Source of the DNA: Ischnura elegans | Lineage: Eukaryota > Arthropoda > Insecta > Odonata > Coenagrionidae | Direction: 5' to 3' | NCBI RefSeq assembly: GCF_921293095.1 | Contig: NC_060246.1 | Coordinates: 11,116,001-11,180,000 of the forward strand | Length of the DNA: 64,000 nt | In this document: positions 1 through 13,400 of the stretch, piece after piece | How the letters are laid out: every line of letters begins with the position of its first letter | Position numbering within the stretch: position 1 is the first letter of the stretch | The notes under the pieces: model-generated | Seen by the model: the letters and a program-made list of their open reading frames with translations, nothing else | What the model was told of the DNA's origin: nothing | The model's database searches: none | Position numbers and translations under genes: made by a program

Positions 1-633
1 TCTCACCATAGTTTCGCATATCTGGAAGATTGCGAATGTAATGCAGACGTCTGAGAGACGTAATTGTGAGATGTTCAAAAAATAATCCTTTACGCATTTA
101 AATACCGTCAATCCCTTCTGTACATCATTTTTTGGGGCAAATTTGAAATTGTGAATTATTAAAATTGCGGCATTTAATATGGAATTACTATTCTCAAAAG
201 TTCATTATTCAGCACAAATTTATAGTCATAATGATGACGAAAAGTACAGCGGACAGACCTGCAATAATTGTATAGTTTGTTTTCCTAATACCATGTAACA
301 TTACATGCAGGTTCCAATTGGAATCTTTGCAAACAAACTTTAGAAATACGACATGTATTCATTTCTTATAATTTCTAGGGTAAAATAAGGAATTTTTGTA
401 TACATTCAAGGGCTAATTAAAATTGTTAGCATTTGAATCGATATTAATGCGCTTAGTTTGATTTTGCCGACATTCCAGCTAGCATGCCATCGCCATCCAA
501 TAATGAAGACCATAGAATGATTCAAGCACTGGCAGAAGATCGATATTGTGCTTTTCATAATTCTTGTAAAATATATTTTATTATTTTAACATATTAACTA
601 AGAAGGCAGAATTATTGTAATCATGGCATGAAG
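1..633. other. unannotated AT-rich DNA
   Basis: No open frame of interest, no repeat shared with other parts of the window and no RNA gene seen. Confidence 0.4.
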
Positions 634-832
634 TACGACCTCTCAAAGACATTCCTGAGATGTCTCATGTGACATCTCAGAGATGTCTCCGAGACTCAAA
701 TATCAGATATCCCTGAGACATGATATCTGATATTTGAGATGTCTCCTAGATGTATCTGAGATGTATTTCTACTATGTGGGTATCCAGATGGGACTCAAAC
801 CTGCGACCTTTAGTTGGGCAGGCATAAGGACT
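634..832 (-). repeat. tRNA-like head plus palindromic GAGATGTCTC repeat
   Basis: At 660-775 a degenerate repeat of GAGATGTCTC/GATATCTGATA is present. It includes a perfect hairpin with 16-bp arms at about 695-737. On the minus strand it is preceded (790-801) by a sequence matching a Pol III B box (GGTTTGAGTCCC), so the whole may be a tRNA-derived SINE with a repetitive tail. A related copy with the shared CCCACATAG motif is on the plus strand near 30170. Confidence 0.45.
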
Positions 833-835
833 TAA

Positions 836-1565
836 CCCTTTCACTGTTACAATGTACCTATGGTACGTTCGCCCGGCAGACTGCGGTGGACGTACTTTTT
901 CTTCCTCCCTGCCATGCACTTTCGCAAAAGCACTTCGAAGGGTCGCTAATCCCGGACCCTATCCTCGACGAGCTCACCCATGCAGGACCGTCTCATCGAC
1001 CCTACCAGCCTTCCTCCTGAAAAGTGACCGCTCTGACTGCAATTTGAAAATCAATCAATCAATCCGATCGTCAAAAATTGATTGTTTACATTGCACTCCT
1101 GCCGATCAAGTACGTCTTTGAACCGTGTTTCTGCGATGAAAAGTAACGATTTTGTTAACTTTGCTAAAATGGCCATTTTCCGGTGGTCCGCAGCCACGTT
1201 TTTAGCAAAGTTAACAAAATCGCTATTTTAATCGCAGAAACACGGTTGAAAGACATACTTGATTGCTTGATTGGCAGGAGTACAATACAAAAATAATCAT
1301 ATTTTGATGATCGGATTGATTGGTTGATTTCCAAATTGCAGTCAGAGCGGTCACTTTTCGGGAGGGAGGACACCCGCTGGTATGGTCGATGAGACGGTCC
1401 TGCGTGGGCTAGCTCCTCGAGGATGGGGTCCTGGATTAGCGACCCTTTGGAGGGTGTACCACGCCCATTATTGAAGTACCTGCCCCATGGGCCCACGAAA
1501 CGCATTTTAACCTTTTCGCCGCATGTGAGGAGAAGGTTTTTGGAGTATGAACAGCAGCGAAAGGG
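836..1565. mobile_element. piggyBac-like foldback element
   Basis: Two arms of about 330 to 375 bp (836-1168 and 1190-1565) are inverted, diverged copies of each other, separated by only about 20 bp. The outer ends read CCCTTTCACTG and CAGCGAAAGGG. They are flanked by TTAA (832-835) and TCAA (1566-1569), which fits the TTAA target and CCC ends of piggyBac-type elements. There is no transposase. The short open frames inside are shadows of the inverted arms. Confidence 0.6.
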
Positions 1566-1569
1566 TCAA

Positions 1570-2540
1570 CCCTGCCACCGCAGTAGCCGGCCAATTAGGA
1601 ATTCAATATTAGGATATTCTCAAATATCTAATATTAAGAGATATGTAATGAGGAATAAATTGAAAAAGTATTAATACCTTAAATTTCACTCACAATCAGT
1701 TCACAAGGTTCAGTGTTCTGAGTTTTGGGAGTCTGGTTACTGCTAGAGTCCAAAATGAAGACTGTCGGATACTTGTGCAAACGACCATTGCAATGGCTAC
1801 TATGAGTTACATTCTGGCCAAATGCAATTCTTGACCACAAGAGACTAGTCTCTTGAACACTTCTGCGTTTTGTCAAAGAGGACTGGGAAATGAATGGAGG
1901 TTGATTTAATACTTGGATGAAAAACTATCACAGGTGATAATTTCATCAAATTACCTTACCGTTGTTTTTATACTTTCATGCAAAAAATCAAATATGCCAA
2001 TTTTATTAAAATGGTCAATGAGCTAAATACCCCTTCAGATTCCTAATTTAGCTTCACCACTGGGTATTAATGGACGTCCTCAAATGTCCAATGAACTTAT
2101 TAACATGCCATTGACTAGTCCAGTTCATTATTCAGTTGGTTCATTAACCCCTCAACCATGTGTGATGCAGCATATACGTCTTTGCTATTCTGTTCATATG
2201 TGGTGTTTTAATCATATGTATTTAAATCACCCAGGGTGCTTTAATTCGGAAGCTTCCGTGCAGACATTAAGAAAAATATTTTTAGTGTCATAATCGCTCA
2301 CCGAAAAAAAATTCAAAAAATTTTATTTTCTAAACAATAGTTTGAACTTGATAATACGTTCCTACAATTTTCAGAGCCATTTACTTTTGCCTACTCCCTA
2401 TATGCCGTGTTTAGTAGTTGACCAGTCAGTGGTGTTTCTCAAAACAGGGTCCTACACAGATTCCTCGGCAGCTTTTACAACTGTATCTTGTCCCATATCT
2501 CTTTATGTTTTTCTCACTCACTATACACACTTTCTTCTTT
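1570..2540. other. unannotated AT-rich DNA
   Basis: No recognisable gene, repeat or RNA seen. A few short open frames have no recognisable product. Confidence 0.35.
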
Positions 2541-2816
2541 CAGGGGTGCACCTAGGAATTAAGGCTGGGGGGTGGGGGGGGGGGGGGGGGGCTTAGGTGC
2601 AACTAATACGTAGGCATGAGATTAATAAATTGCTGAATTTTAAGATAAACGGTTCAAAATGGTGAGTCTTACAGCTTTCTGAGGGATATATTTCATTAAT
2701 CCTTACATTATTCTATTAGTAATATCAATCAAATTAAGTAAAATAGATTAAACTAAAAAAAATTCTCTGAGCTCTGGGGGGATGCATCCCCCAAAACCCC
2801 CCCTCGCAGCGCCAAT
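2541..2816 (+). mobile_element. hAT-like short TIR element, family B copy 1
   Basis: Ends are CAGGGGTGCACCTAGG and CCCTCGCAGCGCCAATG. The internal sequence matches copies at 25082-25390, 36678-36970 and 51774-52081, including the segment around TCTCTGAGCTCTGG. It carries an 18-nt G run at 2574-2591. The flanks TTCTTCTT and TCGTCTTT could be a decayed 8-bp target duplication. Confidence 0.6.
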
Positions 2817-5800
2817 GTCGTCTTTCAACCCTAGATGTTTCAATTTGTGCGTTACGTTTGACAAAATTCTGTCTGGTCGAACAAGCACATTCCGTATCGC
2901 CATACGAGAGCCGTCCTTTGCACTGTTCTAAATTCTGTACTGCTATGATTTTGTTCACTCACTGTAAGATTTAAATATTTTCTAATGGGCGAAATGTTAT
3001 AGTACCCATGTGGAAAAATTATTTTCTGGGCCAGTATTCTCCATTACCGCGGTAAGGATCTTTTTTTACAACCTTCCTCCTCTTTCTGTCTACAAAACAG
3101 AGAAATTTGATGGGCAAGGAAAACCTTTCATTTCCCATTACATTGAGAAAAAATGGAGTTTCGAATACATGTTTTCCGATAAAATACATTCTGAAGCTTG
3201 GTTTCTTATTTATTCCCATTGATATGAGCAAACTTAGAAATACTATTATTTCCACCAGAGTTGTGGGAACCCACTTTTGAAAGAGCAATTTTTTTAGCTT
3301 CAGAGCTATGCTACATAGTGGTTTGTCTCAGTCACTATAATTGTTATTATTTCATCATCAAAAAATAGCTCCAATGCCAAGGGTTCCTCTTTACACGAAT
3401 AGGAGATATTTTTTTCCAACTAAATCACATGCAAAGGTTAGAGGCTAAAGGTTTGTAGATAAATATTTGAACCTATAGAGTTAAGGGAGTATCCCAATTG
3501 AACCTTCCGAAGTGGTATCAGAACATTCTGCACTCTTTTATTCCACAGCGTCAAGCACAGGCTCATCGGACAACTCACGAGAGCTAGAAGGCATGGTCGA
3601 CTAAGGAGGGGTTCAGATACGGAAGGCACCCAAGGCCGAAAAAAATAAAACCACCAAAGCAAACGTAGGCATGAAAAAAAAACCCCAACCCTCAGCTTCA
3701 AACGTCGTACATAAGATACTAGATGCTGGCAGGTCTTCGAGGTTCCGAGAACTATTAAGCGACAATGCCTGGACGGTCCAAGCCTTCACTATCATTGCCA
3801 TGATGAAAGAGAAAGGAAAGAATGAGGCAGAAGAGCAGATGACAATGAACCACAGAGGAAGGCATTCAGCGTCCCCACATAGAACACACAATCGCTAAGA
3901 AAGCACATTAATTGGAGCGTAAGTGGAAGATTATCTTCCATGAGCGACCACCAGATGCCACTCCTAGAGCATCCTGGCATCAGCTGACAAAAATATTCTA
4001 AAAAAAATACGAGCACACAAACAAAGGCAATTAAGAGGCACAGAACGAAAACAGGTCTCACTTACATACTCACTAAAAGTACATATGTATATGGAAGCTT
4101 AAGGGATAGGAATACCTTATGAAACATTCGGATGCCTATGGTGTGTCGCACACGCTTGAGGCATGGCATTCAGAAGATCTTGCGTCAACGCAGACGGTGC
4201 ATCACGCATGCTGAGAGAAAGACCACGGGTTTATAGTCACGCTTGAGTGGTTAATGTTGGATTATGGTTGTGAATCAGATAAGCTCTGCAGAACAAAAAA
4301 ATTAGCAACTATTTCATGTAAAAAATCCTCTCTTTAACTTTTGTTAATAAAAAATTCATGAAGAAATTAGTGATTTATTGATACAATAATAAGTTTTGTA
4401 GATGGACAATATATAAGTCAAATGATGCAACTTATTTAAATCAATAAAAACAGAAAAAGTCATTCATTTATGGTCATACATAGTATGCTTTCCACATTGA
4501 ATTACAAAAATATGACAGTTTTTCAACAATACATTATGCTGGCTGTCACAAAATTTTTAAATCAAAGTATTGACTATATGGAAAAACACTCAGATAATTT
4601 TTGTATGAATGAAGTTTGTAGATAGTTCTTCAGATAAATTCTCTTCTGGCTAAGGTAGCTCAAAAATATCAATCTTTCAATATTTGATTAGGAGACTCCA
4701 GCAACAGTTGTCATGCTTCAAAGAGCATGTAACTTCATGGCAAGAAATAATATCAACCAAATTTAAGCTACTTTCTTAATTTATCAGTAATTTTTGTGAC
4801 ATACTAGCAGTTTGATGATCCTAAACATCCCTACCTCTTTGACGATAAGTAGAATTAAAGGAAAAGGTAAGACTACATTAGAAGGCTGGCCATCAGAGTT
4901 TAACATAGCAAAGGAATCAACAAAGGCAATAAAATGATTTCTTATTGGTACTCAATAAGTCCCAATTTTACAGTTTCAACTTATTGCCGGAGTATTCAAC
5001 ACACATATAGGTAATGACAAAATCTTCTTCTTACTATCTATATAGCACCCATAATTAAAAAAACAGGAGCACATTCTGTTAATTTCTAACAAAATAAAAC
5101 TCTTAACCGATATTATTATGCAACATTCTCACAAATTATATTTCTTTCAATATTTAATTCACACACATTCACACCAGATAACCATATTTTCAGAGAATTT
5201 GACTACTGATCTGTGGAGGATTCAAATCTTAATTTCATTCCTCCAACCTCTACAAGAACTTTATTTTCCAAAGACTCACATACAAAATCCCCTGATCTTT
5301 GTCCTTCATTTAATAAGATATATTTATCTACACATTTCTCATTCAGCATTGCCACACTCGAGCTGCAGGCAGCAAAATATTTTAATGAGGGTTAGTCAGC
5401 ACACAAAAAATGCTATAACTCTTCCAACAATAATCTATCCTATCTGTGTCCATCAAACATTTTAATCATTTCAATGAAATATTCCATTTATCTCATTTAA
5501 TCAACAATCAATTGGTAGCGCTACATAAAAAACCACCCATCAATGACTTATCATCATTTCATGACTTAGCAATCGAACCTTTCCATGATTCTCTTTCCAA
5601 TGGTCCCCTGGTAAACTATTACAATTCAAAGACCACGTTCCATTATGAAAGATCATTGGGTGACCCCCAATTACTATAAACTTTAGATAATGGATTTAAA
5701 TGCCCAATGGTCCCCATCACTGTCGGATTTGATTCCAGCTCTTTAATTTTAAAGGCATGCCAAGCACTGAGTGGAACTATTATTATAAGTCTCTGAGGGC

Positions 5801-7239
5801 ATAATTGGCTTAATAAGGTTGTACTTCATTATTCAATCAATTTGAATGCACTGAGTAAAATAAAAATTCAAATGGATTGGATCATTTCAAAAGAGCATTA
5901 ACAAAAGGTACATAAATCCTGCTGGTGCGAGAAGTGATCTGAAAAAGAAGTACATGCCATGCAGAGACAATTGTAATAGCTCACTGAGGCAAATGCTTCT
6001 TCCCAAACTAGAATTGCCTTCATACATACGAACATAGTTCTTCCGAACCTTTAAGTCGATGAAATTTGTTATCAATGGGTTGATTACTCATGCTGATGAA
6101 ATGCGCACAAGATACGAATAATTGCAAAACATGGATAACCAAAAATCATTGAAAATGCTGTTGAGGACTCTGCATTTCACTTTTACGCAGAGAAAATATT
6201 TCATTTAACAATAGCACTGCATTGTACAGAGACTTTCACTTCTTTTGGACACCTCAAACTTTCAATGAATGCAGTTATTTACACCACTACAACATTGATC
6301 TCACAGTTAATGGAAGATGAGTTGTTGCTAGGGTAATCCACAGATAATAAATACAAGACCAGGCAGTTCAAATACAAAATCAGGGTCAACAATCTGATTT
6401 CTCAAACAGAAAGATCAATCTTTTAACATTTTCAATCATCAAAGCACCTATGTACATACTTACATGATAATCATTATACACTCATTTTCTCCTCAATTTG
6501 CTATACTTGAAAGTTGCGTGGGCTTAGGTAGATTGTGGAGAGTTTTGAAATTGGGCTATGTTGGCAGGGAGAAATGAAAGCAAAAATAATTACCTTTCTA
6601 ATCTCACATCCTCTGCACAATTGCAGCAGATTAGAATTACTTTTGCTCATGATGATAACAAAGATACCTTTTTGGCACATATTTGCATAAAATTAACCTC
6701 TCAGATGCAATTAATAAAAGATGCAGAACCAAGAAATGCAGGAGGCTCCAAGCCTAAGAACATATTCATGTATTCAGCTATAATATGTTAATAATACTCT
6801 AGTTGAATCCATGATGTGTGAGACTTTTTTCAAATGAATTTACTCATATTTGCATGCTAATATAGGATGTTAGAAGCTAGATCAGGATTGATAGGTATTC
6901 CATCTTCAAATTAATTATTTCCAGCTGCCAGAACACTTCCCATCCCTTCCTTCCAACCATGTCTCCACACGAACAGGCTAAACTCAGGTAAGCTACACCG
7001 CACAATTTTTCACCAATTCTGGGACAGCATCTTCCCCTATTCTCAAAAAATATATATCGTAGCACTAACTTTATCACAACACAAAGGATCCTCCTGAAAT
7101 CACTATTATTCTAGAGCACGGAATCATTTCCAACAAAATTGTGGAACCTAGGACTTGAGCACAGAGCATTAATTACATCATGAGGGATGGTGACGAGAGA
7201 GTCTGCCCAAACGTAGCAGCAGATAATACAACTCTCTCA
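2814..7239 (-). other. 3' flank of the ZP gene, possible long 3' UTR
   Basis: I see no convincing coding sequence and no repeat shared with the rest of the window between about 4260 and 7239, a contrast with the repeat-dense introns. Minus-strand AATAAA signals occur at 5260-5265 and 4374-4379, so a 3' UTR of 2 to 2.9 kb is possible. The transcript end cannot be fixed from sequence. At 3480-4260 some short open frames exist, but none is recognisable. Confidence 0.3.
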
Positions 7240-7495
7240 CTACTGCATCTTTGCTCCTCCAGCCATGTAGTGGGGAGACGACGCCCCACCTGACCCAGGA
7301 CCCCGTCCACCCATGTGATGGCCTTGCTGGTGGTGGTGACCGCTCTTGTGGCCAGTGCCCGTGGCTGGCACTGAATATCGGCTGCCAGGCCGAGAGTGGA
7401 CGATTGCATAATGGTCACTGTTGGTGGACACGGAACGAGTTGAGTTCATAGTTGAACCTCCTGATGCATAACCTGGTTTCCCATTCAGTGAATAC
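7240..7495 (-). CDS. ZP gene exon I (last coding exon, cytosolic tail)
   Basis: Encodes residues 365-449 and the stop codon at 7240-7242. The tail is polar and low in complexity. It includes YSLNGKPGYASGGST, a STNSDHYAIVHSRPGSRYS motif, a His/Gln-rich run (HHHQQGHH) and a Gly/Ser/Pro-rich end finishing in GGAKMQ. The acceptor is CATTTTAG. Two other frames are open here but do not continue exon H. Confidence 0.87.
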
Positions 7496-10400
7496 CTAAA
7501 ATGAGAGAGATAATAAAATGTACCTTTGATCGCATTCAGAACAACCTAGGTATAGTAAGCACTTAACTCTTTCTTAGATAAAAAAAGCTTTCTATCCAAC
7601 GTATCGTGTGTACAATTTGAAGTATGATTAGGTACAGTTGGTAAGGAAGAGACGTCACATGAATGATTAATTGTTTATAATAGTATCCCATTTTTGCATT
7701 TTTTTTAGGACCTGAAAATAAAGTATGAACCATAATGTGTCATATTATGGAAAATTCCTTTGGAGCCACTTTTAAGAAGATACAAAAACAGTGTGCAAAA
7801 ACTGGAAAAAAATATAATGGAAGAATGCAAAAAAGGGGATTTCTATACTGGAAAGATTACTGGTCACAACAGTCTTGAATGAAAATAAATGCTAATTACT
7901 AAACGAAGAGAAAATTATAGAGAAGGGGAATGTATAAGACATATATCTAAACATTGCTTTTGAGACAGCATTATAAAATTCACATAAAAAATGTAAGATC
8001 ATGAATAACTCCCAACAATGAAACACAGAAGCTCATACCAATTCGGCTTCTATTCTCCCAATTTTCATGGAGACATGCGGTTTCCTTCATCCTCCTCTAG
8101 ATTCCTGCATAAGGGAATATTATCATTCCCTTCACAGCCTCAACCTTCCCTCACCTACATCTCATCATCGGTATGTGTGCCTTGGCAGCATAGGCTAATA
8201 GGGGCCAAGATTCCCCTCCTTATGAATATGTATGTACTTCCAACCACGCTATGATTGAAGCTATTTTAGGACTTCATATCCACCAACAAATACTATTGCA
8301 CTTCCATGATTATTTTGAATTTCACATTTATTTCAACTTTAAAATATCATGGAGTGTGCTCCCCCCCAGACTCTTAAGAAATAGACAATATTTCAATAGC
8401 GTTATCATTGCGTTCGTTTTATTTTGTTTGTACGGAGCCTCAACCATTTAATTTCTTTCAATTAATGTCAATATTAATGAATTTCTTATTAAAATAAAGA
8501 GAATATGTATTTTGTAAAGTAATAGTTGTATCTTGTATTTAACCTCAAGTATGAGGAAATCGTTTGCCTGTCAGGCCCTCGTGCCTCCCCAGAAAAAATC
8601 CTGGATCCCCTCCCTATGCATGTGAGTCACAATGAACGGAGTTCAGGCTTCTTTGGACACCACACTTGTGATAGATTGAATGAGAATAGACCCCTAGCAA
8701 TTCATCTGATTCAAGGACTGAAAAATGCTGGAAAGAACATAGAGTGAAATAATAAACAGGGTAAAGTTATCTTTTAAAATGTACAAAAATGGAGAAAGCA
8801 TTTGTGGTAGCTAGCATACATTTCTTCACATTTGAAAACCTCCAAACTGAAAGTAACAAACAAATAATGAAGTTTGCGTCTCACCGTGAACCATACTGAG
8901 AGCCATGCCAACTCCGGTACGGGTCGTAGTCATCAATGATGCTGGGAGGTGCTTCTTTCTCAACAATCTCTGTTCTAGCACATGAGCATGTCATCGCTGA
9001 GCAGAGGAACATGTTCACCACAAGCATGATGAGAAAGAGCACACCAAACGCAATGCAGAGATAAAGCAGCCATGGAGGACGGACACCATTGATGCTGTCA
9101 TCACACAATTCCTGCAGCACTGAAAAATAGCAAATATTCAAAAATTTAGAAAATATTTCTGCAAATACTGCACCTATAATCACTCCTCTAAATTATAGGA
9201 AAAGAAAAATCACTTGTTATTGTAACGATAGGCTCGGTAGATCCCTCCCTGTTGCGCTGTTCACTGGTCGTGTTCTGCACATCGTTCAAATCGAGTGGGC
9301 ACTAGGCATATACAGTAAAACTTCGATTTTACGCACTTTGATTTTGCATCGGGTGCGGTCCAATGAATGCTACTTTCGCTACCAGACGCTACAGACGGAA
9401 GTGCTCCGGAGCACCGGTCCATAGGCGCTACGTTCGCTACGAGAATTTCTTTTCGGACCGGTCAGGAGCGAAGTCAAGATGGCGGAAATGAACGAGGATG
9501 GGCAAACTGGGCTTATGAAATCGAAGATGTGGTTTTAATTGCGAATTGAGGTGATTATGGTCATTGAATATTAATATATATGTTTGAATATCATTAAAAT
9601 TAATTTTATTTTTCAATATCGAGGTTCCACAAAGTAAAGGAAGAAACTTTGGACCGTATTTTTCAAACCAACCCTCGCCTACCCTTCTCAATGAAACTCA
9701 TTACCCTAGTAAAGGAAAAAGTAGGTACTCTACCGTTTTCCCAGTTGAAACATATTACCTTATAATGGTTAACGACTATTAAAAAACATTAATCCATTTC
9801 ATGTATATCCTATTTTTCTTCAGATTTTAATTTATGGCATGAGTTAATTTGTCGATATATGTTCTTACAATCCTTTCTTTATATTACATGCCCCTTTTAA
9901 TAATTTTTTGTTGCCTTTTGTATGTAAAGGCTGCTTCCAAAGACATTTGAGTTCATTTTGGGGGAGATACAAGAATGTTTGCGGATAGTTAGTTCTTGCT
10001 ATATATTTATTTAAATCACAATTAAATTTACATCTATTTACTAAGTGCGTCTACTCCGTTACTTCGTAGTCACTTTTATAGGAGAAAGGCGTCCACATTC
10101 AGCGTCCATCATCTGCAACGTGAGTAAACTCTCCATTGCCTCAGTGCATTCCCTTCGAATTTCCGCCAAAAATTGACTCGCTCCTCCGTGACCCAAGTTT
10201 TCAGGGGAGCGTCTGGAGCTGGTCCGGAGCGAGGCGGGAAACCGGTGTATGACGTTTGCCGTGACGTCACAGCCTAAGGGGGCCTTCACAGTTCGGCGTT
10301 GCGTTGACGCCGCGGCTAGCGAGCCAATCAGAGCCCGTCTTTGAGAATTGATGACGTCACGTCTCCAGCTCGCTGCGTCGTCGCAGAAAAACTGAACCTG

Positions 10401-13400
10401 TTCAATTTTCTCTGCGTCAAGGCGGCAGTACGCCGACGATTTCGAATTGGTGTTTGTTTATGGGTATGCAAATATGCAAGATTAGCTGTAATGGGAGTGG
10501 CAAATGCTATTTATTTCTTTATTTACTATTATTTTGAAGTGTTCAGCTTAGATATTTCGTATCTTTCCTAAACATAAGACAATTGTTAACCCTAAATTAG
10601 ATTACAATCACTGAGGAGCATAGATTAGCGTAACTCATACCCGTAAATTATATCAAAAGCTAAATACAGCGTTAGAGGTGCTTGTTGGTAGCTAAGGTCG
10701 TTTAAATTCCATTTTATATCCAATAATTGTGCCCTCATGATCTACTCAGTTAGAGCTATTTAGATAACATGACTAGGACAATCTGTTTGAACAATATATA
10801 TCATTAATAAATATTCCTGATAACATTCCACGTTACTCATGTTCATTGAGTGTATGTAATTAGCTATTTTTCGAATATTCCGAGTTAGGAAATAAAATTT
10901 AAAGGTCATAATAATACATAGGCAAGGGCCATCACTACATGCATTATTATCGACTTTATGGTCGCCATATTAACTTCAAATATTATTTATAGTTAAGAAG
11001 AACATTTTAAGAAATGAAATTGGGTAAACATGCAGAAATAAGGTCGTTAAAATTCCATTTTATAGCCAATAATTGTGCCCTCATGATCTACTCAGAGCTA
11101 TTTAGATAACATGACTAGGACAATCTGTTTGAATAATAGATATCATTAATAAATATTCCTGATAACATTCCACGTTACTCATGTTCATTGAGTGTATGTA
11201 ATTAGCTATTTTTCGAATATTCCGAGTTAGGAAATATAATTTAAAGGTCATAATAATGCATAGGCAAGGGCCATCACTACATGCATTATTATCGACTTTG
11301 TGGTCGCCATATTAACTTCAAATGCTATTTACAGTTAAGAAGAATATTTTAAGAAATGAAATTGTGTTAACATGCAGAAAACAACATATGTATTGTGCGT
11401 TTAGTTCGAAATCATAAGATGATATGCTCACAGGCTGATTTTTAGGAGCCGACGCTTTTTGCCTTTCATTTGTTTTCGTAACGCAGAGCTGTGAAGGGCT
11501 CCAGCTTGCTGCGATGAGTTAGCTCCGCCCCCAAGTACGCAACGCCGAGCTATGAAGGCACCCTAACCTGTAGCGCTCCGTAGCGAATAACGGACCGCTT
11601 GGTGGCGCTCCGAAGCATTGGTAGCGTTCAACGGACCGCACCCATCAAGTCTCGTTTTTACGCAGCGACACTCAAGTCCGGCCGGAAAGCATAGGGAATT
11701 CCAATGGTGAAACTTCGATTTTACATCTTTTCTTGATTTTACGCAGTTTTTTCGATTTTGCGCAGCATAACCCCAGCCCCAAAGAGGCCGCGAATCTTGA
11801 TTTTACGCAGTTGTCTTTCGACACGTTTTGAAAATCCCGACTGGAGCAATATGAAGTTAGGTTATTTATTCGTCTACATGAGTTACAAAAATGAATACAA
11901 GAACGGTTGAAATGACGTCACGCTGTTGATCGTGAAACTAAAAACATCGCGAATCTAATTATTGCTTCCCCCTACGACCTCTCAGTAATATTTCAGGCTC
12001 CTTTACGAACGCGAATATCGCTCTTAGTTAAAATTTGCCGTAGAAGGATATCGAAACCTAAAATATACGGCAATCGCCGTGTATGCGTGATTAAGACAAA
12101 TGATCGCCGGAGATATTAACATTATCACCTTTCGTTTATTATTCAACTTATTGATCGACGCTTTTTATAACATATATATTGTAATTACAGTAGATGGTCG
12201 TTAATCCGGAATTATGAACTATGGAATATCTATCCCTAACGGAAGGTTTTCTAGAATTTTGCGAACGCTATGTTTTCCTTCGCCCCAGCGAAATATGACG
12301 GCGAAATTAGCCGTTAAAAATCCTCCCGTGCCAACATTTTGGCTTCCAAGGTGATCCAAAAAAGATAGTCGTACTTCTAGTATGGACGTAAGTCGATGGT
12401 GATTCAACACGATGGTGAAAGCATATGTTGTCTCATTCCGCAGGCTAACCCCACATCTGCGGGACGAATGGAGGCGAGGGAAAGTTGATTGCGCGGCGCG
12501 CTTATTGGAGCTGATTCAACTTGTATCTCATTTTCAGTGGGTTTAAATGAAACATGGTTGGAACTTCAATAGCTATTAGCTTAACTCCGCTAGGTGGCAA
12601 GCGTTTATTTTTAACGGAACGGGAGTTAATGCCCTCGGGAATAACTCGCGTCGTCAATCGTCATGCAATCATTGAAGTCAAATCAAGACGTGAGTGATAA
12701 GGCAGTCCCTTTAAACTCAGGAATGGCTTAGTACCATTAAATCGAAATACAAAAAGTGTCCGGTGTCGTTATCAGACAAGGGGAAGCAAAATATTACGTT
12801 AAGATGAGTCACACGGCTTGTGAGCCGAAGGTCCCGGCGCTGAATTCGCGAAAGAATGCCGACAGAGAAGCTATACCCGGTAGATTCTATCTACTTATGC
12901 TAAATTTTCATGGGAAAATGGTTTTTTAATATGTAAAAATTATAAAGAAGGAAGATTGTTCCGGACTATTAATAATTTTTGACGGTAGTTGCGCGGTTAT
13001 TTAAATAGCTCAATTTAAAAAAGTGATCTAAACACCGGAAAAATCTGATTTTCCGAATATCCCGGGTCCTATGTGCTCCGTATTATTCTTGGTATGCTAT
13101 TTGGAAGGAGGATACTGATAGCTGGGGTCATTAGTGCCATGAAGTACGGGCTGGGGGGATAGGAACCCTATATTGGCATTAGCCAGGTTGTAATGATAGG
13201 CCTTAAAAGGCTTAACGTCCCATCTGCTGGACAGAGTGGTGCACTGGAAGTGTCCTCCACATTACTCTCAAGTAGGGATAGGGCCATCTCTGATAACAAT
13301 TTCTCCATGTTTCCGGTGCAACCGCGTAGGTTTGTTGGTGATGACAACAGTTTCGCTGGCACTGTTGCCAGCGTCTTCAGGTCGAAGATGAAGATGCCAT

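Larger units (their letters stand above)
9351..11643. mobile_element. TIR element nested in the Tigger-like copy
   Basis: Ends are GGGTGCGGTCC (9351) and GGACCGCACCC (to 11643). Inverted similarity continues for about 80 bp through GCTAC/CTCCGGAGC motifs. ATC is present on both sides (9348-9350 and 11644-11646), a candidate 3-bp target duplication. No transposase was recognised; about 1.29 kb of its length is the further insertion at 10278-11563. Confidence 0.6.
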
